Below, piece after piece: positions 29,491 through 38,405 of a stretch of DNA of 64,000 nt. The stretch's first letter is position 1, and each line of letters starts with the position of its first letter. The notes beneath the pieces are model-generated. The model did not search any database. It saw only the letters and a program-made list of their open reading frames with translations, and was not told the DNA's origin. The position numbers and the translations under genes were made by a program. The stretch lies in assembly GCF_023503965.1 (NCBI RefSeq), contig NZ_CP097298.1:2683001-2747000 (forward strand), given 5' to 3'. The stretch is from Brevundimonas albigilva. Lineage in GTDB: Bacteria; Pseudomonadota; Alphaproteobacteria; Caulobacterales; Caulobacteraceae.

Positions 29491-30248
29491 ACTCGGCCCT
29501 GTATCACGGCGAGGTGACGCACAGGCGCCTTCGTCCTCGCGAACACAGGCTGCGCTATCGGGTGTTCTGGCTGCTGCTCGACCTGGCCGAACTGGACCAG
29601 ATTGATGCGCGGTTGCGGCTTCTGTCGCGCAATCGCTTCAACCTGCTGGGATTCCATGACCGGGATCATGGCGACGGATCGCCCACGCCCCTTCGCGATC
29701 AGGTCCTGGGACGCCTCCGCCAAGCGGGCGTCGACATCGGCGGCGGCGCCGTGCGGCTGCTGACCATGCCCCGCGTTCTGGGCTACGTCTTCAATCCGAT
29801 CAGTCTTTACTACTGCCACGCCGCCGACGGGCGGCTGGCGGCGGTGATCTACGAGGTCTCCAGCACCTTCGGCGAAAGACACGCCTACGTTCTGCCCGTC
29901 GACGCCGAGGCGGCGGGGGCCGGGGCGTTCCGCCAGGAGGCGCGAAAGGCGCTGCACGTCTCGCCCTTCATGGGGATGGACATGCGCTATGCGTTTCGGG
30001 GGCGCGCCCCGGACGATCACATGGCCCTGAAGATCGACGGGACGGATCGCGACGGCCTGCTGATCACCGCCGCGATGACCGGGCGCCGCCACGCCCTAAC
30101 GGACAGCGCGATCCTCCGCGTCGTCCTGGCCATGCCGCTGCTGACCCTTAAGGTGGTGGCCGCCATCCACTGGGAAGCGCTGAAGCTTTGGCTCAAGCGC
30201 GTCCCCCTCCATCCCGCGCCGTCCCCGGACAGGGCCCACGGAGCCTGA
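29487..30248 (+). CDS. DUF1365 family protein
   Basis: 253 residues from a GTG at 29487, which overlaps the preceding stop by four bases (GTGA). Conserved DUF1365 landmarks: ALYHGEVTHRRLRPREHRL, LLTMPRVLGYVFNPISLYYC, YEVSSTFGERHAYVLP and HVSPFMGMDMRYAF. The family is nearly always next to the FAD oxidoreductase and a CFA-type methyltransferase, and is probably a lipid-modifying partner; its chemistry is unknown. Frame is intact. Confidence 0.88.
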   Translation: MNSALYHGEVTHRRLRPREHRLRYRVFWLLLDLAELDQIDARLRLLSRNRFNLLGFHDRDHGDGSPTPLRDQVLGRLRQAGVDIGGGAVRLLTMPRVLGYVFNPISLYYCHAADGRLAAVIYEVSSTFGERHAYVLPVDAEAAGAGAFRQEARKALHVSPFMGMDMRYAFRGRAPDDHMALKIDGTDRDGLLITAAMTGRRHALTDSAILRVVLAMPLLTLKVVAAIHWEALKLWLKRVPLHPAPSPDRAHGA

Positions 30249-30277
30249 CAAGTTCGCGACGACCGTCGTCGGAGCGG

Positions 30278-31465
30278 TCAGACGGCGTTGGCGGACGCGG
30301 CGGCTTCAGGCTTGGGGGATTCGGCCGGACGCGCCGCACGCGGCGTCGGCGCGGCCTGAGCGCGCGCGGAGGCGGCGGGCGACGGCGTCGAAGGCTGCGC
30401 CTGCGAAGCCGAGGCCGGGGCGCTGCGTTGCTGTGCGGCAGGCCTAGCGGCGGTCGTGGTCGCGGCGGCGGCCTCGGGCGCAGCGCGGCCTTCCTGGGCC
30501 AGAACCAGCGAATAGGCGACGGCCTCGCCGGCCTGACGCGCGGCCTCGACGGGATTGATCGCGGCCTGGATCAGGCGCGGCTGGTCGGCGTCGGTGGAGG
30601 GCCGGGGGGCGTAGGTGAAGGCGCCGCGCGAGCCGGAGCGGCCGCCGAACCGATAGAACAGATGGCTGCCCACCTGGCTGACGCGCACCAGCGATCCGCG
30701 CCAGGCCGGCGACACGCCGGTGGTGTGGAAGTGGGTGGCGTTGCCGACGGCGGCGTACACGCCCCCCGACAGGGCCTTGGACGCCACGTCGCGAGCGCGG
30801 TTCCAGGCGGCCTGGTTTACGCGCCCGCGCATCACGCCCGAGCAGGTGAAGGAGAACTGGCAGCCGGTGCGACGCGCGGCGCCCTGATAGACGACGCCGC
30901 AGACGCTCTTGGGAAAGGCGGGGTGGCGGACACGGTTCAGAACCACCTGGGCCACGGCGCTCATGCCGTCGCGGCCCTCGCCGCGCGCTTCGTAATAGAC
31001 GGCCTGGGTCAGGCAATCCAGGTCGCGGCTGGCGTCCAGCGCGTGATCCATGCGGAAGGGCTGGGCGGGCGTCGGGGCCGACAGGCTGGCGCGACGAAGG
31101 TTGGGATCGCCGGGGTTGGCGCGCAGCTGCTCCAGGCGGGCGGCCAGCAGTTCGGCCTGGCGGTCGCGCTCGGCCGAGCCTGCGCTGGTGTAGGGGTCGT
31201 GACGTCGGGCGATCGCAAGCGCGCTGGGATCCAGGCCGCCGGCGGCGGCGGACAGGGCTTCTTCGGTGAAGCCGGCGGCGGTGGCGCCCTGGATACGTTC
31301 GGCCTGCGCGCGCAGGGTCGTCTCCTGCGCCGCCACGCCGCCCAGATAGGCGGCCCCGATCGCCAGTCCCACCAGACCGCCGAAAGCGGCGGCCGCGTGG
31401 ACAGGCTTGACCTTCGCCACACGATCGGCAGCCGAAATGGCGCGCGTCTGCGAGGAATGCGACAA
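30278..31465 (-). CDS. SleB-type cell wall hydrolase (paralogue 1)
   Basis: 395 residues. N-terminal membrane anchor (FGGLVGLAIGAAYLGGV), a helical spacer, then the SleB/hydrolase_2 domain from about residue 150: CLTQAVYYEARGEG (catalytic Glu), AVAQVVLNRVRHP, TGCQFSFTC, AVGNATHFHT. The last 90 residues are Ala/Pro/Gln-rich. SleB proteins cleave peptidoglycan (lytic transglycosylase or muramidase-like); here it would act in the periplasm in growth or division. A second copy with the same plan is at 37139-38334. It is convergent with DUF1365. Confidence 0.87.
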   Translation of the reverse strand: MSHSSQTRAISAADRVAKVKPVHAAAAFGGLVGLAIGAAYLGGVAAQETTLRAQAERIQGATAAGFTEEALSAAAGGLDPSALAIARRHDPYTSAGSAERDRQAELLAARLEQLRANPGDPNLRRASLSAPTPAQPFRMDHALDASRDLDCLTQAVYYEARGEGRDGMSAVAQVVLNRVRHPAFPKSVCGVVYQGAARRTGCQFSFTCSGVMRGRVNQAAWNRARDVASKALSGGVYAAVGNATHFHTTGVSPAWRGSLVRVSQVGSHLFYRFGGRSGSRGAFTYAPRPSTDADQPRLIQAAINPVEAARQAGEAVAYSLVLAQEGRAAPEAAAATTTAARPAAQQRSAPASASQAQPSTPSPAASARAQAAPTPRAARPAESPKPEAAASANAV

Positions 31466-31863
31466 CGTAGTATCCTAGTCAGCAGGGCTGGAAACGCCGC
31501 CCCCGGGGGTAGTCTCGCCGGCCGGGCGACTCTGACGGTCGCGTTCCAGCCTGCAGACGACGTTCGGCTCACGGGCCCGGACGTCGAGGACGGGCCTATA
31601 TAGCGGTGTTTGTGACCCTAATGTGGTCGATTCGCAAGCTGACGGTTAAGTCGCTGAAGTTTCACGTTTGCGACGCGTATGGGGCGAGATTTTGAACGCG
31701 GGGTCGATGAATAAGCATTGGAACGTCGACGATCCTCTTCGGCCTGAGACCCGAATACTTGCATAGACTGCACATCGGCGCGTGATCTAAGCTTACATGG
31801 GGCGTGGCCGACGGGGCCTGCCAGGCGTAATCTGGTATTGGGATGCTTTGTCGCGCGGCTCGG
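31466..31863. other. Intergenic region with a low-GC segment
   Basis: No convincing gene between sleB paralogue 1 and the stress lipoprotein. Bases 31621-31800 are about 52 percent GC by hand count (94 of 180), against about 68 percent around them. It holds the promoter region of the hydrolase. I see no tRNA, terminator or coding frame with family-like sequence in it. Confidence 0.6.
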
Positions 31864-31888
31864 GGAACTGGAGCGGCGCACGGGTGTT
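31864..31888 (+). promoter_or_regulatory. EcfG/SigT-type general stress promoter
   Basis: GGAAC at 31864-31868, 16 bases, TGTT at 31885-31888 (GTT core kept). It lies 25 bases before the ATG of a glycine-zipper lipoprotein on the same strand. Confidence 0.65.
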
Positions 31889-31913
31889 TGAAGCGGAGCC
31901 ATTGGAGGACATC

Positions 31914-32096
31914 ATGACCCGCATCGCCATCCTGACCCTGACCGCCGCCGCCCTCGCCCTTGCCGCCTGCGGGGCCACCGTGGAACAGAAGGCGGCCACG
32001 GGTGCCGTGGCCGGCGCCGTCGCCGCCGGGCCCGTGGGCGCCGCGGTCGGCGGCGCCGCCGGCACTGCGGCCGGCCACGCTCAGAAGCCGAACTGA
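31914..32096 (+). CDS. Glycine-zipper lipoprotein
   Basis: 60 residues. Signal peptide with lipobox ALAACG (Cys19), then a glycine-zipper stretch of alternating Gly/Ala (GAVAGAVAAGPVGAAVGGAAG) and a short basic tail. Such small outer-membrane lipoproteins are often osmotic or stationary-phase induced. The TTGGAGGAC ribosome site and EcfG-type promoter support expression in the general stress response. Precise function unknown. Confidence 0.82.
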   Translation: MTRIAILTLTAAALALAACGATVEQKAATGAVAGAVAAGPVGAAVGGAAGTAAGHAQKPN

Positions 32097-32323
32097 CGCT
32101 CGTTACGGGGGCGCGCCTTGCATCCGGCGAGGCGCGACCTATCTGCGACACATGGCGCGGCTTGTTCAGGCGGCCCGCGCCGATGCTCGCCATCGACCGT
32201 TTCGGACCTTGATTTCGCCGCCGGTTTAGGCTTTGTGCGGCCGCTTCGGGCCGTGCGCCGTTCGCCGCCTGACCCTCGATGGCCGCCGTCGCGGCCGCTC
32301 ACAAGGAAACAGCGCTCGCCCGC

Positions 32324-32680
32324 ATGAAAGACATCAAGACCGGATTCACCGACCGCCTGACCGCCCAGCAGGAAGCCAAGAAGGCCCTGCTCGCCAAGTT
32401 CAAGCCCAAGCCCGCCGCCCCCGATCCCGAATTCGACCGGCTGGCCGAGAAGCGCGCCGCCGAAAAGGAGGCTCTGCGCCAGCAGCACGAACTGGCCAAG
32501 GCCGAGGTGCGCCGCGAGAAGGCCGAGAAGGAAGCCGCGCGGATGGCGGCCGAACGCGAGGCCCAAGACGCGATCGACGCCGAAAAGCGCGCCGACCGCA
32601 AGGCTCGCAAGCAGCTGACCAAGGAAGAGCAGAAGGCGCGTCGCGACGCCCGTTACGCGGCCCGCAAGGCGCGCCGCTAA
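32324..32680 (+). CDS. DUF6481 family protein
   Basis: 118 residues, very rich in Lys, Arg, Glu and Ala, predicted as one long charged helix. The beginning KDIKTGFTDRLTAQQEAKKALL fits DUF6481, a proteobacterial family of unknown function. The ATG at 32324 is preferred to ATG 32279 because the family starts with MKD and AAGGAA lies at 32303-32308. A strong terminator follows the stop. Confidence 0.78.
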   Translation: MKDIKTGFTDRLTAQQEAKKALLAKFKPKPAAPDPEFDRLAEKRAAEKEALRQQHELAKAEVRREKAEKEAARMAAEREAQDAIDAEKRADRKARKQLTKEEQKARRDARYAARKARR

Positions 32681-32705
32681 CTCCGCGGCCCGATCTCGAT
32701 CAAAG

Positions 32706-32735
32706 GCGCGCCCGGGTTCCCGCGGCGCGCTTTTT
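32706..32735 (+). terminator. Intrinsic terminator after DUF6481
   Basis: Inverted repeat GCGCGCC (32706-32712)/GGCGCGC (32724-32730) with an inner GGG/CCC pair, then five T at 32731-32735. Confidence 0.88.
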
Positions 32736-32743
32736 CGTATCCG

Positions 32744-35700
32744 TCATCGAGCCGACGCGGCCGGCGTCCCCTCGACCAAGCGGCGGAGTTGATCGGCCGA
32801 ATAGGGTTTGCGCAGGAAGGGCCACGGCGCATCGGCCAGAACGCCGTCGACATCGTCGCCGACATAGCCGCTGGTCAGGGCGATGCGCATGTCCGGCCAG
32901 TCGCGCGCGGCCCGTCGCGCCAGATCCACGCCGCTCATCCCGCCCGGCATGACCACGTCGGTCAGCATCAGGTCGAAGCGGCCCGCGGCCAGGGCGCCCA
33001 GGGCGGCCTCGCCGGTTTCGGCCAACTGGACGTCGAAGCCGAAGCCCTCGAGCAGATCGACGGCCACGGCGGCGACATTGGCGTCATCCTCGACCAGCAG
33101 AAGCCGGCGCCCCCGGCGAAAGCCGTTTCGGGCGGGGGCGTCGAGCGCGTCGGCGCCCGCGTCGGCGCTTCGGCTTCCGCAAGCGGGGGAAGGTAGAGAC
33201 GAACCTCCGTGCCGCGCCCGACCGTCGAGGCGACCCGAACGCCGCCGCCCGACTGACGCGCGAACCCATAGACCTGGCTGAGGCCCAGCCCGGTGCCCTT
33301 GCCGACCGCCTTGGTGGTGAAGAAGGGCTCGAACACCCGGTCGATGACCTCGGCCGTCATGCCCGCGCCGGTGTCCGATACGGTCACGCAGACATAACGC
33401 CCGGCGGGAAGATCGGGGCCTTCGTCGTCGGGCCCGATTTCACATGACAGGGTCCGTATGGAAACGCGGGCCGGACGTCGCGGCGCGCCGTCGCGATCCG
33501 CCGTGACATCGCCCAGGGCGTCGCGCGCGTTGACGATCAGGTTCAGCAAGGCGGCTTCGAACTGGGCGGGGTCCACATTGACCCGGGCGCCGCCGCGCTT
33601 CAGCCGGACCTGGAAGTCGACCGCTTCCCCCACGGCGCGACGCATCAGGGGCTCGCCTTCGCGGATGAGGGCGTTCAGGTCGACGGCCTCGGGGCGGAGA
33701 GGCTGGCGTCGCGAGAAGGCCAGCAGCTGGTGGGTCAGGCTTTCGCCGCGCCGCGCGGCGGACAGGGCGGCTTCGCCCAGCTTCTTGCGTTTCGCCGGGT
33801 CTTCGCTGCGCAGGATGATGTCGAGGGCGCCAATCACCACCGTGAGCAGATTGTTGAAGTCGTGGGCGACGCCGCCGGTGAGGCGACCCACGGCCTCCAG
33901 GCGCTGGGCGTGCAGCAATTGCGCCTCGGCCTGGGCCTTTTCGGCCAGGGCTTCTCCGACCCGGTCCTCCAGCAGCTCGTTGATGCGCTTGAGGTCGTCC
34001 TCGGCGCGCTTGGCTTCGGTGACGTCCAGGCTGGCGCCGACATAACCCTGGAAGGCGCCCTCGGCGTCGAAACGGGGCACGCCCTCGGTGCGCAGCCAGC
34101 GCTGGCCCAGCGTCGGATGGTTGACGCGGCTGAGCGCCTCGAAGCGGTCGCGGGCCTCGAAGGCGCGCATGAAGGCGCCGGTGAAGACGGTCTCGTCGTC
34201 GGGGTGGATCAGACGCCGCCAGCTGTCGCGCAGCTGCCGTTCCGACCGCACGCCGAAGAAGGTTCGATAGAGGCGGTTGGCGAAGACGAGCTGGGCGGCG
34301 TCGTCGCTCATCCAGACCAGGACGGGCGCGCTGTCGGCGACGGTGCGGAAACGGCTCTCGGATTCCTCCAGCCGCATCCGGGCGTCGCGCATGTCCGTGA
34401 CGTCGAAGGCCACGCCGACGAAGCCGACGACCTCGGAGCCGCTTGTCCGCGGCCGGGAAAAGGACTTGAGCCAGCGCCAGGTCCCGTCGTGGCGCCGATA
34501 CCGCGCCTCCATCGAGAAGGGCTCCCCGGTCGCTTCTCCCGCCAAGGATTCCTCAAGGATCCGCTGCTGGTCGTCAGGATGCAGGCAGGCGCGCCAGTCG
34601 GCCGTCCGGGCCGCTTCATAGGTCGAGCCGTAGAAGTCGACATAGGCCTGGTTGACGAAGGCGCGGCTGCGGTCCTTGGCCGTGACCCAGATCAGGACGG
34701 GGGCGGTGTCGACGGCGCGGAAGCGCGCCTCGCTCTCGCGCGTCTCGGCCTCGGCGCGGGCGCGTTCGATCTCGGCCCAGGTGCGGGCGGCGACCTCTTC
34801 CAGCAGGGCGGCTTCGGCGTCCGTCCAGAGTCTGGGCTGGGCCGAGTGGACATAGAGAAAGGCGCGCAGCCGGCCGTTGCGGATCAGGGGCGCCCGCATC
34901 AGGGCGCGGGTCTGCAGGGCCTCGAAGGCGGGCGCGGCCTGCGTGGTGCGGGGGTCGTCGCGCACATCCTCGACGCGCACGGTCTCGCCGGCGGCCAGAT
35001 CGGCGATCAAGGGGGCGCCGAGATCGCGCAGGCTGAAGCGCCCGTGGGCGCTGACGACGCCGTCGGTCCAGTCCTGGGTCATCGACACCACGCCGGCGTC
35101 TTCGTCGACCTCTCCGTAGCCGACGCGGTGAACCTCCATGAGATCGCCCAGCGCGCGCTCCACCTCGGTCATGATGACCAGCGGATCGGTCATGTCGCGC
35201 AGGCGGTCGACCAGGGCCAGGAGGAAGGCCTGGCGCCGTTGCTGGCGGGCCGCGGCGTCCAGGGCCTCACGGGTCTCGGTGACGTCGAAGGCCATGCCGG
35301 CGAAGCCCAGCAGGCCGCCCGCGTCGTCCAGGCGGGGCTTGACCACCACGCGCATCCAGCGCCAGGCGTCGTCGTGGCGCCGGAAGCGGGCCTCGAAGGC
35401 ATGGGCCGCGCCGTCGTCGCGAGCCTGGATCTGGCCGGCCATGACCCTGTCGGCGTCGTCGGGGTGCACAAGCTTGCGCCAGCCCTGACCGGCGAGGGCG
35501 GCGCTGTCCGGTCCACAGAAATCGACCAGGGCGGCGTTGGCGAACTCGATGCCGCCTCGGGCGTCGGTCAGCCAAATGGGGGCGGGGGCGATGTCGGCCA
35601 GCAGGCGGAAGCGGCTCTCGCTCTCGCGGACCGCCGCTTCGGCTTCGCGCGAGGCGGTGATGTCGACGCCGCCGGCGATATAGCCGATCGGGGCGCCGTC

Positions 35701-36435
35701 GGGACCCAGCAGGGCGCGGACGCTGACCAGGGCCCAGACCACCCGGCCGTCGGGATGGACATAGCGCTTCACTAGCTGGTCGCCCGACCGTCCCTGGGCG
35801 ATGGCCTTGAGGGCGGCCAGGGTGCTTTCGGCGTCCTCGGGGTGGGACACATCCAACGTGGTTCGGCCGACCGCCTCCTCCGGCGAGAGACCCAGAAGCT
35901 CGGCGTAGCGTCCATTGATGGCTGTGATCCGGCCCTCGCGGTCTAGGCGGACGATGCCCGCGGCCGACTGGTCGACCAGGGCCTGCAGTTCCGATCGGCT
36001 GCGCGTCAGCTCGGAAAGGGAATCCTCCAGCCGGTGCAGGCTGCGCCTCAGCCAGGCTCCCGTCTCGGTGCAGAACAGACCGACGAGAAAGAAGTTGGTG
36101 GTTGCGATCCGGCCCAGGTTCGGGGGCATGGCCCGCCCTTCGGGCGTGGTCAGCACCACGACGGCCCATCCATCCGCCAGGCAGGTCGCCAGCGCCGCCC
36201 AGCCCCCGGCGCGACCCGCCGAAACGGCCGCCAGGATCACGGCGGGCAGCAGGATGATGAAGCCGGAGATTTCCGCATAGTAGCGCGCCGCCGCAGCCCG
36301 CACGGCCAGGCCGATCACCGCGCAGACGACGCCGATCAGGACGGCGCCGAGTGTGGATTTCTGCGTAAGGCGGGGCAGCCGCATCAAAAAGGCGTCGACG
36401 CCGGAGAGGGCCTTGCCGACAGCCGCTCTGCTCAT
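32744..36435 (-). CDS. Multi-PAS/GAF hybrid histidine kinase with receiver (frameshifted)
   Basis: About 1230 residues after repair. N-terminal membrane part (about residues 25-110, DUF4118/MASE-like), then PAS domains at about 140, 260, 580 and 700 with a GAF domain at about 410-550, HisKA (GGVAHDFNNLLTVV, phospho-His), HATPase (LIVNARDAL, DTGAGM, GTGLGLSQ) and a receiver (LMLTDVVMPGGMSG, Asp). One base is missing at about 33110-33125 between the ATPase and receiver, so the frame must be repaired to reach FRRGRRLLLVEDD. The ATG at 36435 is downstream of an exact stress promoter. Ligands are unknown; the GAF/PAS set suggests redox, light or small-molecule sensing. Confidence 0.87.
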
Positions 36436-36482
36436 TCCCCCACGTCTCCCCGGCGCGTCGATAGGTCGTGCGCTTCTGTTGC

Positions 36483-36507
36483 AACGCTTCGGCCCCACTG
36501 GCGTTCC
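36483..36507 (-). promoter_or_regulatory. EcfG/SigT-type general stress promoter
   Basis: On the minus strand GGAAC (36507-36503), 16 bases, CGTT (36486-36483): an exact match, 47 bases before the hybrid kinase ATG at 36435 and pointing to it. Confidence 0.75.
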
Positions 36508-36565
36508 TTAACACCCAAAAGCGTCGGGTTCCCGGCGTAGGCCTATTCGCATCCATGGAGCAAGC

Positions 36566-37045
36566 ATGACCGCCACTATCGACACGGGCATTTCCGCGGA
36601 AGACCGAGGCGATGTCGCCGAGCAGCTGACCCGCGTCCTGGCCGACGCCTACGCCGTCTATCTGAAGACGCATGGCTATCACTGGAACGTGCGGGGGCCG
36701 GAATTCTTCGCGCTCCACAACCTGCTGGAGCAGCAGTACCGCGACCAGTGGGAGGCGCTGGACCACATCGCCGAACGCATCCGGGCGCTGGGCGAGCTGG
36801 CGCCGCAGGGGTACGGCACCTTCGCCAACCTGACCAGCATCAGGGACGGCGACCCCGAGAAGGACGCGCCGGACATGCTGCGGGAACTGATGCGCGATCA
36901 CGAGACGCTGATCGCGACGATGCGCGCGGCCCTGGAAGTCGCGGACGACGACGGCGACGACGTGACGGTCGATCTGCTGACCCAACGCCTGGGCGCCCAT
37001 GAGAAGTTCGCCTGGATGCTGCGTTCGACCCTGGGCGGCCGATAA
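36566..37045 (+). CDS. dps: Dps family DNA-binding ferritin-like protein
   Basis: 159 residues. Ferroxidase-type residues HGYHWNVRGPEFFALHNLLEQQY and DHIAERIRALG match Dps (HWN-x-G-x2-F, D-x2-E). Dps forms a dodecamer that stores iron and shields DNA from peroxide. N-terminus is short and acidic. ATG 36566; GGAG at 36557-36560. It is divergent from the hybrid kinase; I see no EcfG motif pointing at dps itself. Confidence 0.94.
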   Translation: MTATIDTGISAEDRGDVAEQLTRVLADAYAVYLKTHGYHWNVRGPEFFALHNLLEQQYRDQWEALDHIAERIRALGELAPQGYGTFANLTSIRDGDPEKDAPDMLRELMRDHETLIATMRAALEVADDDGDDVTVDLLTQRLGAHEKFAWMLRSTLGGR

Positions 37046-37138
37046 CGCCGATTTACGGAACGCCCGAAAACCGCCCATAAGTCCGGGCATTGCCGTGGGA
37101 CGACGCAGTCCTCATCTGAGGGCGGACGCGAGGACTCC

Positions 37139-38334
37139 ATGCTGAACCCGGACTGGAAGGCGATCTGGACGGCGCTAAGGCGCTCGGCGGCGGCGATGCC
37201 GGCCGCCGGCGCGGTGCTGGGCGTCGCCATGGCCGCCGGGTCGGCGCCGCGCCCGGACGCGGACCGCACGGCCGAGGCGGTGGCGCGCGTCACCGGCGGG
37301 GACCTGACCGCCAAGGGCTTGGCGGCCCTGCGCGCGCGGTTGACCCCTTCGCAGCTGGCCCAGGCCGAGCGGCACGATCCGACACGCATCGGACCGGCCC
37401 TGTATGGCCTGACCCCCGGATGGGAAAGCCTGACGTTGGCGGGCAAGCCGGGTCTGGAGCCGGGCGCCGTCGGCCTTGAGGCCCAGCAGATGAATGCGGC
37501 GCTTCCCGTGACGTCGGGCGCCCTGCGGCCCGCCCAGCCCTTCGTGTTCAAGGGCGACGCCGACGATCGCCGACGGGCGCTGCGTTGCCTGACGCAGGCC
37601 GTATATTATGAGGCCGCGCTTGAACCCGACGCCGGTCAGGCGGCGGTCGCCCAGGTGGTGTTGAATCGGGTTCGCGATCCCAACTACGCCAATACGGTCT
37701 GCGGCGTGGTGTTCGAGGGCGCCGAGCGCACCACCGGCTGCCAGTTCAGCTTCACCTGCGACGGTTCCCTGTCGCAGGCGCCCGTGGCATGGGCCTGGGA
37801 ACGGGCGCGCAAGGTCGCGGAAAGGGCGCTGGCCGGACAGGTGGCCCAGAGCGTCGGCACCGCAACCCATTACCACGCCGATTACGTCCACCCCTGGTGG
37901 GCGCCCACCGTGGCCAAGGTCAACCAGATCGGAGCGCACATCTTCTACCGCTGGAAGGGCATCTACGGGGAGCCGGCCGCCTTCCGCGCCGTCTATAACG
38001 GCCACGAGCCGACGATCGACGAGGCGCGCTTCGCCCGTCCGCGGATGGTCGCCGCCTCGGCCGGCGAGGCCACTGGCGGTCCCGATCCCGATAAGCCGGC
38101 TGCGCCGATGCGCACGGTCGAGATCGACGGCCAGCCGCGCGTGGTCGGCGTGGCCAGCCTGGGCGGACGTCGTCTGCCCACTCACGAGGAAGTCGCCGCC
38201 ATCAACGCCCGCCTGCAGGCGTTCGAGCAGCCCAAGCCGACGGCCTCTGCAGGCGCGCCCAGCGCCCCGTGCCGGGCGCCGCCGCCATGGCCGTGGAAGA
38301 GGTGGGCAAGCCCGCGAACGGATCCGGCGCCTAG
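37139..38334 (+). CDS. SleB-type cell wall hydrolase (paralogue 2, probable frameshift near end)
   Basis: About 398 residues after repair, close to paralogue 1 (395). Membrane-like N-terminus, spacer, SleB domain from about residue 140: RCLTQAVYYEAALEPDAG (catalytic Glu), AVAQVVLNRVRDP, TGCQFSFTC, SVGTATHYHADYVHPWWAP. As sequenced the frame ends at 38347 with a Trp/Pro/Cys-rich tail unlike either paralogue. One extra base at about 38266-38271 gives VPGAAAMAVEEVGKP and TAG at 38332-38334, which I prefer. Confidence 0.85.
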
Positions 38335-38405
38335 TTGCAACGCTTGATCCGTCTGGCGCGTTGACTGCCTTATCGCTGGGCGACGCCCATTCCGGAGACC
38401 CCCGC

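Noticed and set aside
30256..30272. Palindrome CGACGAC-C-GTCGTCG between DUF1365 and SleB as a terminator
   Set aside because: Loop too small for the full stem and no T run on either side.
31618..31902. 94-codon minus-strand frame in the low-GC gap
   Set aside because: No ribosome site, no family-like sequence, and it runs through the stress promoter.
33730..35775. 681-codon open frame opposite the PAS hybrid kinase
   Set aside because: Shadow frame; the kinase strand has PAS, GAF and HisKA motifs throughout.
36508..36565. Stress promoter for dps
   Set aside because: The nearby GGAAC elements point the other way or have wrong spacing (14 or 15); only the kinase-directed one fits.
37046..37138. 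GGAAC at 37057 before the second SleB gene
   Set aside because: No GTT at the needed distance.
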